The notes under the pieces: model-generated | The model's input: the letters and a program-made list of their open reading frames with translations, nothing else | Told to the model about the DNA's origin: nothing | Databases searched by the model: none | Shown here: positions 10,929-23,100 of the stretch, in pieces | How the letters are laid out: each line of letters opens with the position of its first letter | Position numbering within the stretch: position 1 is the stretch's first letter | Translations under genes and position numbers: made by a program | DNA from: Crotalaria pallida | Lineage: Eukaryota > Streptophyta > Magnoliopsida > Fabales > Fabaceae | Assembly: GCA_037953625.1 (NCBI GenBank) | Contig: CM075656.1 | Coordinates: 76,527,001-76,591,000, forward strand | Direction of reading: 5' to 3' | Length of the DNA: 64,000 nucleotides

Positions 10929-11222
10929 GTTTATTTGTGTGAGCTAATACCCGATAAGGTGACAACTATGAGCTTATTGTCGGTAGCCATGAATGTAAGT
11001 GTGGGATTGTAACATGTAGCAAGGGGGTACTCCCTTTCCATGATAGAGTGAAATGATGAATAAGTTATGGAATCGCACAAAGTATCTCTCAGTCATTTCG
11101 CCCTCATTCACATGCAATACACCACGCCAAATGAAAATAAAGGACGTGCAATGTTCTCCTATTTCCTTTTCCTTCAATCCAAAAATAAATTGCCAAAAAT
11201 ACACATTGTTGGAATATTATAA

Positions 11223-11577
11223 TACTCCTTCCGTTTTAAGAAAGTTTGATTTTTAGGTTTTTTTTTCTTGTTTCACAAAGTTTGACTTTTTGCATTTTCA
11301 ATACACAAACATTTTTTTTTCTTCCAATTTTAACCTTTCATTCAATCATTTCTCTTACTCTTCATTAATTTTACTTTTATCATCTCTCTCATCTCTAAAC
11401 CACTATATATTAATTAGTGGATACACTTACTAATAAAAATTAAATACTACTACAATTTCAATAAGGATTAAATAGAGGTATTTTGAACATATTATACATA
11501 ATACCTACAATAATTAACACTTTCTTAATTTGTGTGTCCAGTCCTAAAAAACCAAACTTTCTGAAAATGAGGGAGTA
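11223..11577 (+). mobile_element. Stowaway-like MITE, family B (long form)
   Basis: TACTCCTTCCGTTTTAAGAA to TTCTGAAAATGAGGGAGTA, about 355 bp. It shares GGATTAAATAGAGGTATTTT and ACACTTTCTTAATTTGTGTG with family B. Confidence 0.8.
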
Positions 11578-11919
11578 AAAAAAATGTTGGGAGTTGGGCG
11601 AGCCATTTCAACGTCTGACCGTAATTGGTTTCTCAGCCATTGAGTTAAAATATATTTTGAATTGACAATATTATAATTTTTATTGTGTACCAGCTTGCAA
11701 GTATATATTTTTATTTCTTTTCCGAAGTGAACATGTATGTAAATCAATGTTTGAAACAATATTATAACATAAGACAAGTAATGAAAGGAGAGGAAGGTTT
11801 CGGGATTCATGGTTGAGTGTGGTTTAAGATACGTCCCTAACAAAAAAAAAAAAAAAACAAAACAAAACAAAAAAAACAAAAAAACTAGAGAACATTGTCT
11901 TTGTGCATTTTGTGAGATT

Positions 11920-12504
11920 TTTTTTGGAAAACGCGTATTTTATTCATAGATCAGAAACAATATAAGAAATGTCATACTAATAATAATTAAAGGGAAAACA
12001 AAATACACTGCAACAATATACTCTTCCATATGGACATGGATCATCAGCAAGTGCCAAAACCCGACTCTAACATGATATTCAATAGCCTTTAATACCAAGA
12101 TAACAATCTCATTAATGTTGGGACTAAACTCAGTTCGGCGACAAGGAATCTTAGATCTAAAACGAGAGAGCCATTGAACGGTAGCCAAATCAACAGTTGG
12201 CAAAGGGAGATCTGTCTCGACGAGTAGTCTTCCAATTATTGGGGCAAAGAGATAACCATCGGATCTGGAAAGTAGAAACTATCCAGAGGCATCCCTCCAC
12301 TGGAAACACACAAAACAAAAACAACTTGCACAAAGGCAAGACAAAACCCAGAAAAACTGGGAGAAAATAAACCCACACCCTTTCCCAAAGGAAGGGGGGG
12401 AGGGAGGACAGATCTCCCTTCCCCTGCCGAGAAACAGTAGATGAAAACAAGCAGGAATGGAGAGAAAAAAAATTAGGATTTCTAAAGATGGTGTTTTATT
12501 ATTA
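11920..12504 (-). mobile_element. Retroposon-like repeat, copy 2, with target-site duplication
   Basis: Reverse-complement copy of 8477-9079. On the minus strand it ends in an A tract (plus-strand T run 11918-11926). It is flanked by a 12-bp direct repeat TTTTGTGAGATT at 11908-11919 and 12505-12516, the signature of target-primed reverse transcription. The open frames in this copy differ from copy 1, so neither looks conserved as protein. Confidence 0.7.
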
Positions 12505-12516
12505 TTTTGTGAGATT

Positions 12517-14161
12517 ATAAGTATAAAACAATGTAATTTTTTTTTTATAAGCAGAGTGATTATAAATTAATTATAAGTCACTCCAATTGTCTAATCTCAT
12601 TAGAGTTTATTAGTCAATATTTTTTTTCTTTTAATAAAAACCTCCATAACCAAACAAAGTTGCTATCAATTAAACACATCATATATCACAAAACTTGCCG
12701 ACCTCAAAGAATCATTCGTGATTGATAGTAAATGGTTTTCAGCAAATTCAATTAACATTGATATTTTTGGTTGCACACTCGTACAAATCTTTGAATAAGT
12801 TAACTGACAGTGGATTTTTTTTTTTCATTTTCGGATAAGCTATTTGATTGGTGCAAAATTAAAATCATTAGTGTCAATGGAAGCACCCATGGTTTTCATG
12901 AGTGACCCTCATGCCAAGATTCTAAAAACAAACATGGAAGAAGCTCATGTATAAAATGTGGTCGTGATTCATGCCCTGAAACTTTGGATAAAAGTGATGG
13001 TAATGTTTAACAAACGTGATCGATTAGAATGAGAGAAGACAATATATACAAACAAAACATTTTGGATTCTATTCTATGTTTGTGTACTATATAACTAAGA
13101 ACCAAACATGAAGCCAAACGCCACTAGTGAATTATTTTTTAGGTGTTCATACTTTGTCTGCAATTGCCAACGTCTAGTGTATATTGCTATCATGCTTCTT
13201 CTGTGAACAAAATTTGCTGGGCAGATAATTCTATACGTGAAGATAAGATTTGGTGCAACGGTGATGGAGACATGGAGTTATGATAGCCATTGAAAGGTTC
13301 CAATGTACATTCACCATGCCCTGCATAATCACCTATTCAATGATTGTAATTAGGTAACGTTTTATAGCCTCCATGACTTTCGGCACATTCTTAAAATTGG
13401 GATACCCAGGAATGCGATGCCCACAAGTGTTACTTTTTTTTTTTTTAATGATATCACATAGCATGTCACTTATCGATGTTACGAAAGTGACATGACATGT
13501 CGTCGGTCATATAATCACTTAAGTGACGAAAGCACAATTTCCAAATGTTTGAGCAAAGTTCAGAGACTCAACATAAAGAAAAGTTCAAAGACCAATTTCA
13601 AAAAAGCACCAAAGTTCAAAAACTAAAAACTTAAATAGCCATAAAATTATTATATTGACCTCTCATGATTAATTATCTAAACAGAAAACATTAAAGATAT
13701 TATACAGTTAGTATAGCTTGAAAACACATAATCACCTATTCACCAATTATCACTAGCTCATTGGTAGAAGGAAACAATATTTTCATTCCATGTAATAAAG
13801 ATTCGACAAAGTTTTATATTAGTTGAATAGAAGTAAGGAAACGGAATAGAATAAATTTAAGATCTCAAGTGATTAATTATCCAAATAGGGAAACATCAAA
13901 TAAGAACAGTATACATTCCATTGATTTATGCTCATCTTTCCAACAACAGATTCTGCAACCCACATGTGATTGTTTCAATCTGTATGCAATTACTTTTATG
14001 TAGTCCAAATTCCTTGCACAAAGGTAACACTAAGTTATCCAATGTGTTCAACATCTGTGTGATAGCATGTTCAATAGGATGCTTGATGCAAAATCAGTGT
14101 ATAATACGGAGTATAATTGTATTGTAGGAACCGGTTACATAATCCAAAACCAAGAGTGTCA
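12517..14161. other. Intergenic DNA downstream of the first PCS gene
   Basis: No gene seen. AT-rich with T runs. The segment just below 14162 is presumably the 3' UTR and terminator region of the minus-strand PCS gene. No canonical polyadenylation signal stood out. Confidence 0.5.
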
Positions 14162-17100
14162 TCAGGAAGAAGGAGCACCAATATCAGTCATGAGAGAGTG
14201 GAGTTGCTGTCTCAAGAACAAAACCTGTTTCATGAATGACTAGTAAGTATCACTAACTAATCACCTCAGCCACAACATTTAAGTATTATACAATAATATT
14301 TTCCCCAAAATCACAGATGTTTCTTCAATTGTTTGTCATAAATTGCCACTGACTGTCTTGAGCCCATGGTATCAACTCCATGGTTGAGATTTCAATGTCT
14401 ATAAACACAGTAACACTTTAACACATACTGATATGGATCAAGGATATAATGCGCGACATCTACTTTGATATGGGAAAATTTCATTAAATAATTTAAGCAT
14501 AATATAGATGAAAAGTATCTGAAAAGTATCGGAATATCTGACATGATACCAGATGTAAGTACGGCAACCAATTTAATTAATTGGTGCTACTTTGAACAAG
14601 AACTATATAGTTCCATATAAGTGCTTACACATGCAGTGTTAGCTAAGTGTCAACTACGTTCTAGTTATACCCCTTGAATTTTTTTCCCAAATCAATAAGT
14701 GCACCAACTTTAAAATCCTGAATTTAGAACCATTAAAACATGAGAATTTTATAGGGAGGATTACTTTAAATGAAATCCTAATAAAGCATAAACCATGAAT
14801 GAAGAATAACCACATTTTAGCAAAAAAAATCAACACGTTTTGTTCCTCTGTTGACCATATTTTTATCAAGAAATCCTTTAGAGTAACTTTTAAATTTTAT
14901 ATTAACAAGAAAACTGGAAAAAGGGTTCCAGATAATTGGACATTACCTCATCCTGAAGCAAGGGCGGGAGATTTTCTGTTTTTAGAAGGCTCGTAACTTT
15001 CACACGGAGCTTTTCTTCTCTAATGCCTGACCATGTATGCATGGGCAGGGCCAATAAAAGCACCGTTAAGACATCCGCGGTAGATGGATGCATTCCTATG
15101 CAGTGACCTTCACTAGAAACACACAACCTATTTGGCTCCCTTTGACACAAAGGGATCAAAGCATCAACTCTTTGTTCACTACTGCCACCAGTTGTAACTG
15201 TTCCAGAAACCAATGTTGCTTGATTTTCACCATTGTCATTAAGATGTTTTACATCTATATGACTACAGCATTTAGCAGCCGACAAACCTAGCCTACTACC
15301 ACCAGTCAAAAGATCCGCTGCTTGGCAACAAACACTTACAGCAAGTTCTGGTAAAGTATTTATGTCACCAAGGCTTGCAGTAGTATTGCAACATGAACAA
15401 TCCGAATTCAACCACCTGGTCACATGTTTGAAGAGTATAGTTGTCCGAATCTGTTCCAGTATGTCTGCCTGAAATTTTAAAGATTATGAGGTGAAGTCTC
15501 TGATTATGCATATGAAAAATTTATCAAATTCAAGAGTGAAATTCCTTTTCCCCAAAAGGACAAGGATAATAGGTTCAAAACCTTGATAGCTAGCCTTCCA
15601 CTCTCCTCCACACTCAATGTGAGATTCCCATCCTCTTGCCGGCGAACTTCAGCAACCCATGTGATGAATGCTCTCAATTCACTAGGAGGAGATTTAAATA
15701 CAGAAGACAACACTTCCTGAATGTCTTTTAAATCCTCTGACTTCAGAAGTAGAGGGACTTCTTCAGTTAAGAATTTGGCAACACTGCTCCAACCTTCATG
15801 TCTACAACTCTGCATATAAAATTAAATGTAAGCATTCACTGTAATCTTCAAAGACTTGATTTGCATGAAACATAAACAGAATAAAAAATGAAAATATGTT
15901 CTGGCTACATCAGAATAATACAAGTGTTCAAGTACGACAGTTCATGTAAGTAGAGGGGGGGAGGATAGAGGCGAAACTTATTTATATGATATTCAGATTA
16001 CATTTAAAAAGATCTATGGAGACCTGGCACTTCATATTACTGTCCAATATAATTGTAGGATAAAAACGCTCTTCTAGCTGTCTTTAGCATAATAGTATTA
16101 CTGTGAGTCAGGTTATTTTTCCTGGTTTAAAATTCATGAATTTAGACACTTTATCTATGTTCTTCAAAGGCCAAACAAAGAATTAACCAATAATACAGTA
16201 CCACAGTATATAGTATTGATGGTGCCCGGTCAAGCCTGGAAACAATCATGTACCTGAAATACAAATTTCAAAATGTAAAAACAAGACTCGTTGAACAGGT
16301 CCAAAAAACTAAATTTACAAAATCACAATGTTTTCATCCCAGCAATTAGGTGACTTGGATGATGCACAGATGTCCAAATATAACAATTTCCAAGTAGCAC
16401 AAGGTGATGACTCGTAAATATTGATATTATTCAATAGTCAATGTTTAATTTCAGCCAAAAGAAAATTGCAACATATTTGAAGGAATAACGGTAAAGGTTG
16501 TGAGTCTTGACAAAGGAGTATAAGAGACCTCATTTTATTAACTATTACACTTTAATTAACAATGTAATACCTTACCCCCTATGATGTCCAGTTGCTTTAT
16601 CAATGGTATTCATGGCATTCCAGAGAAGCGTAAGGGGAACCCAGTGAGGTGGATATTTGAAACGAGCAACGTCCAATATGAGGACCATATCCCTCTCAGC
16701 ATGATATCCTCCAAGTGGTGAAAAATGGCCTGTACCAGTCTGTTACCCAACAATATAACAAATTTCCATAGATTCTACAAATTTATTTATTTATGATAGG
16801 CAAACTTTTTTTTTTTTATTTTCAGGGGAGAGTGGGAAGAGAACGCACTTCCCGGGGGTTTGAACCCAGGTACTCTCACTTAATGTCCCGCAACTTAAGC
16901 AACTGAGCTGATTCTTCGGGACTCTATAAATATATTGGACTTTCTATTTTCTACGCAACAATCCCTGTATCTGTCAATAAAAAGATCTTAAACTAATTTA
17001 CCAGCTCTTTAATGCTACAAGAATGCATATATAGGAAGCAGCAACATATTTTTTGCTATTAGTAACAAATTAGATAATAGGCATAACCTTTTATATTACC

Positions 17101-18581
17101 TGATTGAATGCTCCCCTGTGATAAGACACAATCACATGACAATCCTCAGAAGAACAACACGAAATCACACGCTTTCGAAACTCATCCACTGTGCTTTCAT
17201 CCGACCGGAAAGCATCAACTTTAGCACCATTGCATCGAGCCAAACATGCCACTTTTCCAAATGTAATGCCTTTTTCTTTAATTTTGTCCAAAGGCTCACA
17301 ACAATCCAACATTGAATCATCAAACCATCTCCAAGGGCCTGTTACGTAACTTTTCCTTTTACTCTTTTTTATACCACAAAAAAAATTCAAGAAATGAAAA
17401 CATAAAGGGGAAAAACAACAACAACAACATCAACCGCCAAGCCTTTTCCCACTAGGAGGGTCAACTTCTGGACTAGACATCATAATATCCCACTGTAAAT
17501 CATGTTTATAAATAAACCATTAAAGGAAACCTTTGGGTAAACATCTTAATTAAACCCTTATTCAATACACTTTTTTTTATCAGCAAACGAAACTTTATTA
17601 AGGGTAACAGAGGTACACAACCAAGCAAAGGGTTACATAAGATTAAGTAAAGCCCTTGAGACATTCCTTAGGGTTCATACACCAATCATTGAAAAAGAAG
17701 GAGGCACCACTAAGCCCTTTAACCCAAAGGCAAGATTTAATCTTGATAGAGTCAATAAAATCCATAAAGCTAAAAACCCTATTGCTAAAGATGTGCGCTT
17801 TTTTGAAATAAGCTTAAAAGAGCTAACTTTCATAAGCTACTATGATAAGCTTTTATTGAAATAAGCTACAAGAGCATATAGGAAGATTATAAGCTATTTT
17901 CATAAACTTATAAAATAAGTTGTTGTATAAGCTCTTCCAAATGCTCCCTAATAAGCTAAAAAGAATAATCTTCTCTAATAAACTTACTGAACTAAACTAA
18001 AAAAAAAAAGCTTATAGGATAGTCATAAACTATTCTCATAAGCTTATAAAAATAAGTTGTTCTCATAAGCTCAAATAAACTCTATAAATCTTATAAAATA
18101 AGTTGTTGTATAAGCTCCTCCAAATGCCCCATAAATCTTTTTTTTTTCTTTGTGTGTGTAAAAGGGAAGATCAACCTGATAAAATTAAAATTGAGGATTG
18201 AAAGAAAAAACATACCTTTCCATTTCCTACCAGGGTCAATGGAAAGGGCATTAAGAACAACAGCAAGAGTGGCAAGTCCACAATAAGCAGGCTCTGATTG
18301 TGTCTGATAATATGATATTAACTTGAAGAACCCCTCCATTGTTCCTGCACCAAGAGCTTCACCAAATATCTTCTATACAAACAAAGTCATAAAAGAAATT
18401 AAATAGTCAAAATTTTCAATTGATCACAATTAGGGATTTTGACGAAATGAGAGTTAAGATAATAAGAGAAAGAAGGGATTTTGATGAGAGAGAATGAAGG
18501 GATGACCTTGCCATCATGGGAACTGAAATCAATAGCAGGGGGAGAAGGGAGGGTTCTGCGATATACACCTGGGCTTGCCAT
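14162..18581 (-). CDS. PCS: Phytochelatin synthase, gene A (8 coding exons, 499 aa)
   Basis: Phytochelatin synthase is a papain-fold gamma-glutamylcysteine dipeptidyl transpeptidase. It makes (gamma-Glu-Cys)n-Gly from glutathione in the cytosol when heavy metals are present. Exons: 18581-18507, 18372-18216, 17338-17100, 16739-16576, 16253-16202, 15809-15582, 15468-14947, 14224-14162. All junctions are GT-AG and phases sum to 499 codons plus TGA. The start MASPGVYRR matches the family's short N-terminus. Catalytic residues are C56 (SEPAYCGLA), H162 (GTGHFSP) and D180 (LILDVARFKYPPHW). The C-terminal half carries the usual Cys pairs (SDCSCC, SVCCQ, AKCC). The last exon encodes only 20 residues (ending DIGAPSS), eight fewer than gene B and lacking its KRCQEGKVDED segment. 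The gene is tandem with gene B, 1.6 kb between stop and start, same strand. Introns hold a SINE, two retro-relics and a MITE. Family assignment is very secure. Confidence 0.95.
16800..16925 (-). mobile_element. tRNA-derived SINE fragment in PCS gene A intron 3
   Basis: On the minus strand it shows an A-box-like CAGCTCAGTTGCTTAAG, then the B-box GGTTCAAACCCCCGG, and ends in an A-rich tail (plus-strand T run at 16808-16819). It has tRNA-like promoter parts but no tRNA fold, so it is a SINE rather than a tRNA gene. Confidence 0.6.
17415..17475. repeat. Relic of the CAACAACAACAA..CCCACTAGG plant repeat
   Basis: AACAACAACAACATCAACCG, then AGCCTTTTCCCACTAGGAGG. This short motif is widespread at 3' ends of plant retroposons. 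A more decayed copy is at about 57350-57430 in the VPS2 gene. Confidence 0.45.
17568..17795 (-). repeat. Retroposon 3' fragment in PCS gene A intron 2
   Basis: On the minus strand the sequence ends CCTTAATAAAGTTTCGTTTG followed by TGATAAAAAAAA, a polyadenylated 3' end. Upstream sequence has no intact frame. It is probably a 5'-truncated LINE. Confidence 0.4.
17800..18135. mobile_element. ATAAGCTTATAAG-rich MITE in PCS gene A intron 2
   Basis: Consists of inverted and direct copies of ATAAGTTGTTGTATAAGCTC and TTATAAGC. ATAAGCTC(T/C)TCCAAATGC occurs at 17931 and 18111. Related AAGCTTAT-rich stretches lie at 24385-24545, 57990-58190 and 60590-60740, all in introns of other genes here. Confidence 0.5.
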
Positions 18582-18969
18582 AACATTACTACTAGTACAT
18601 GCAAACTTCTTCTGTTACTATTATTACTGTTTCTTGTTGATTTGAGAAGCTTGATCTTGAAGCAAGGTGCTTGTTAATGGAGGGTCCCAACTCCCAACTT
18701 TTTTTTTTTTAATTATTATTGGAATCTACCCAACATCGTCAACCTTTTTGTGGTGTTTGTTGTTTAGTGATGTTTTTTCGGGCAACTGCTGCCAAGTATG
18801 TTAAGGGGTGGCATCTAGCATGCACTCATGCATATTTTGATCGGCACAGGCTATAGCAAGTTTTATCATGTTTTCGTATATTTGCAGAGAAATCCCTTCT
18901 GAGTTCTGAATTTAATTTTGTTCAATGATACTAGTGAACTAAAAGACTGTTTTACCCTCAAAACTTATT

Positions 18970-19245
18970 ACTACATCCGGTCCTATTTATAAGATTCTTT
19001 TGGATTTTTAAATTCCACTAAGGAAAGTGGATAAATTTGTTAGTTGCATTGAAAATGTGAAAATTTGAAATACTTTTTCAAAACTACCCCCGTAATTATT
19101 ATTGGAACTTTAAAAAATATTGACTTAATAAAGATATTTGTGGAAAGAAGTAATTAAATGCTATTGAAAATTGAAAATGGATCTTATAAAGGTGACCAAA
19201 ATAAAAATCCCAAAATGGTCTTGTAAATAGGACCGGAGAGAGTGA
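18970..19245 (+). mobile_element. Stowaway-like MITE, family A, between the PCS genes
   Basis: ACTACATCCGGTCCTATTTA to TAGGACCGGAGAGAGTGA. It lies about 390 bp upstream of the gene A start codon, inside its likely promoter. Confidence 0.8.
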
Positions 19246-19678
19246 CATTGAGACCAAGTCATTCAAAGCTATAGAAATTAAGATTACATGTTTTTTTTTT
19301 TTGGAAATTAAGATTGTTGTCATTGTCGTCAAATATTACATGTGCCATGATTTAGGTTTGGCATTATCAATTCTGAAACGCGTGAATATTCAGCCACGTC
19401 ATCTTTGGCGGTTATAGATTCCGCTTCCTCGAATAACAACGAACAACACTGAAGATAAGATATGGGAGAAAACAAACTATTGTTATGATTTATGTTGTTG
19501 GTGATGTTGTTGTCATGGGATTCTTCTGCCGCCACTTCAGTTAATGGCCGAAGGTTTTTTACTAGTAAATCAGTATTCATAAAACCAGAAAAGAGGAAAG
19601 ACATTTAGAAAAAGCTGCTTATTAGAACAAGGCACTCTGACAGACAGGTCAAGGGACTAACGTATCATAAAAAATAAA

Positions 19679-19849
19679 TGGGTCTTGCTAAAAAGTGCCG
19701 TAAGGACACTTGTTAAGCTTTCTAGAAGTAAAAAAAACATCACAAGTCACAAGTCTTTCTTCTCTCGTAAACTTAAAAAACTTCAACTTTCAATGCTTAT
19801 AAACCATATTTAGCTTCTTAACAAGTGTCCTCACTTGTTAGCATTTCCC
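19679..19849. mobile_element. Small TIR element, CACTTGTTAA family
   Basis: GGGTCTTGCTAAAAAGTGCC..GGACACTTGTTAAG at the left and CTTAACAAGTGTCCTCACTTGTTAGCATTTCCC at the right form inverted ends of a ~170 bp element. It lies in the intergenic space between the two PCS genes. Confidence 0.65.
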
Positions 19850-20165
19850 AAAATAAATAAATAAACATATAAATTATGTACCAGCAAAATTTCTTCAGTT
19901 GGCAAGAATACAAAAGTACTCGTCAATTTAAGTTATTCTATACTATCTTTGAACATTTCCGGGCTCTGTAATATAAATTTATATTGTTCTTTCTCACTCC
20001 TTTTGTCGCTCTTTTTGATTGGTAAAAGAATGAAAAAAAATATTCTATAACTTATAATTTAATAATTTTTAACCAATTAAAAGTAGTGGGCACGGTGAGG
20101 GCAGATGAAGTGAGAGAACAACTGTTATCTCGCCTTCGTATGGTTGATCAGAAATGAGGGAAATG

Positions 20166-23100
20166 CTAATACAAAGGTGCACCAAGATCCTCGTCTACCT
20201 TACCCTCTTGACATCTCTTGAGAAGGTGTAGCTGACGTCTTAAGTGCAGAACCTGAAACACACATTTTTTAAATAACAAGTTGAAAGAACTGAGAGAGAG
20301 TACTACCAGCATAAATCAGATTGTTGTCATGCATGACAAAAAAGTTATTTTCAATGAGTAGTTTGTAATGCACCATAACTCAGTGCTCTAAATATTGAAA
20401 GGCTTGAGAATCAGGTTTGCTAGTAAATTTTGGACACCCTTGCAGCGAGGAGAGTATGTAGTCTAGAAATAGAATTTGCATTTGTCTTAAGCATTTCCTC
20501 AAACTTAAACGCATGTTTCAATATTTTCCAACATATATTAACATTATTGTAAAAAAGGTTAAAACAAGACACCATAGATAATGGTAAGGGCTTTAAAGCA
20601 TAACTAAGCATCAAGATTAAATAATCAGAACAATTGTTAAGGTGGTGTTTAGTAGACATATCAAAACAGGGTGGAATAAAAGATAGATACCTCTTCTTGA
20701 AGCAAAGCAGGAAGATTTTCAATAGAAACCAGGACATCTATTTCCCTCAAAAGCTGCTCATCTTTGATGCCATCCCATGTTGTAGATGGTAAGGATAATA
20801 GAAGCACTGTTAGCACGTCGGTGCTAGCTGGGTGCATCCTAATGCTCTTGCTTGCACTAGAGCAATTGCAGCGTGATTTCCTAGGAGATGAAGGAATCAA
20901 CACATCAACCCTTTGCTCAGTGTTACCATTTACCACAGTCCCACAAACCATTGTTATTGGATTGTCATCTTCAGCTTTCGATCCGAAACAAGTTTCTCGG
21001 CAGCAATACACTGCCGATGAGCTATGTTTCCCACCTAAGATTTCTGCTCCTTGGCAACAAACACTTGCAGCAATGTCAGGTAAAGTATCTCCAAAACCTG
21101 AAGTTGGTGAGTGCTTGCTGCAAGAGTTTGATAAAAAGGAGGCCACGTGTTTGAATAGCCCTGTCTCTTGCACATGTTTCAATACCTCTTCCTGCACAAC
21201 AAAAAAGTTACCACATAAGACTCTTAAATGTTGGATTAATAAACCCTGTAGATTAACAAGAAGGTTAAAGTATATTTTTGGTTCCCACACGACCATCATT
21301 TTTTAACTTGGCCCCTAACACATAAAATTTCAACTCAGTCCCTATATTTACAGTTATTTCAACTATAACTCCAACCAACGGTGTTATAACAGCAATAAAC
21401 GACAATGGCCAAGTTCAAAATAATTGAATATATACGGACTTAGTTGAAATTTCTCAGACATGGTAATCAATAAAAAAGAGTGTCACGTACAGGGCCCAAA
21501 ACTATAAATTAACCATACAAAAAATATGAAGAGTAGAGAATATATTAAACCTTGACAGAAAGCCTAGCTTTCTCTTCTGCACTTAAACTTGCACCACCAT
21601 CTTCTCGCCTCCTAACCTCAGCAATCCACTTAATAAATTCCTCAAAATTAGATGGAAGTGATGAGACTACAACTGAAAGAACGTCATGAATGTCTTTCAC
21701 GTCCTCTGATTTTAATAGAAGAGGAACATCATCCATTAGGAATTTTGCAATACTATTCCAACTCTCATGTTTGCAACTCTGCAGATCAGCACAAGTACAT
21801 GATACATCCAACCCACTCCAACATTAAAACAAAAAAAACAAAATAAAACAAGCAAGGAATACTGCAAACAGTCAAACACAGTGCACGAGTTCGTATACAC
21901 ACAGACGAGCTTTACATTAACATAATTGCAAAAATTCACAGTAATGTTAATCAGAATTGGAAATTTTGGTTCACTTCACAACAAAGGTAATCACTTGACA
22001 GAAGATCAACAAACCAACAAGCTAATACTAACAAGCTCATCAATGTTTTTTTTTTTTTTAAATATATAAACAGCTGAGAACTGAGAAGTATAATGCGAAA
22101 TAACATTATAGGGATTTATGTGCCTACACGTGTGCACACATAAAAGAATCATTCAAGAATACAATGGCGGTAGGGCATTGTTTAAAGCATGGGTAAGTTT
22201 CAAGTTTTGACTCACTATATAATGGAAAGAAAAATACCAGAGTGTAAAGCATGCCAGGTTCCCTGTGAGGCCTTGATATAAGCATGTACCTGAAGAGGAC
22301 AATTTAGCAAAACTGCATATATAATTAACAAAAAACCATTTAAGAAAAAAAAAAGAGAGAAAATACAAGTTTTCCCTATTGCTTAAGTTGGCTAGGTCAA
22401 GTCAAATATATAATTTCATATAGAGAATCACTTGGATCTTTATGTTCATTAACACCCGCTCAAGGACAAAAGGGTCTGCAATCATTGATCTCAACCTTGA
22501 CTAACATTGTTAAGGACTATTAATTGGACAACATGAACATTGGAAAATATCATAGAATTTATGATAGAAAATTTACCCCCTTGATTGTCCAGTGGCTTCA
22601 TCAACATAGTTCATGCCTTCCCAAAGAAGCGTAAGTGGAACCCAGTGGGGAGGATACTTAAAACGTGCGACATCCAAAATAAGTGCCATGTCCTTTCCAA
22701 TGTGATAACCTCCGATGGGAGAAAAGTGACCAGTTCCTGTCTGTCAAGAAAATATAGTTTAACCATTTTTTTCAAGAATCAAATATACGCATCAATTTTG
22801 TTTAACAAAGTAAGTTTAATACAAAGAAGCGGATTCAATAATGAAAAATTATATGAACATCCTAGAGTGCAAGGTGGTTAAAAAATCAATGATCAAACCA
22901 AGAAAACTTTTGTACTTCATATTATGTCAAATTTCCATAAATCACAACACATACTTGTTTGAGAGCAGCTCTGTGATATGATGAGATCACATGACACTCA
23001 TCAGAAGTTGAACAATTCATGACATATTTACGAAAATCATCAATGCTGCTATGGCTTGCATGAAAGGCTTCAACTTTCGCTCCAGCGCAATGAGCCAAAC

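Noticed and set aside
16810..16925. Possible tRNA gene (A-box and B-box present)
   Set aside because: No acceptor-stem pairing or anticodon arm could be built, and an A-rich tail follows, so it was called a SINE. The same holds for the B-boxes at 37011 and 49855.
20764..21306. 180-codon plus-strand frame
   Set aside because: Antisense shadow of PCS gene B exon 7. Splice structure and motifs support only the minus strand.
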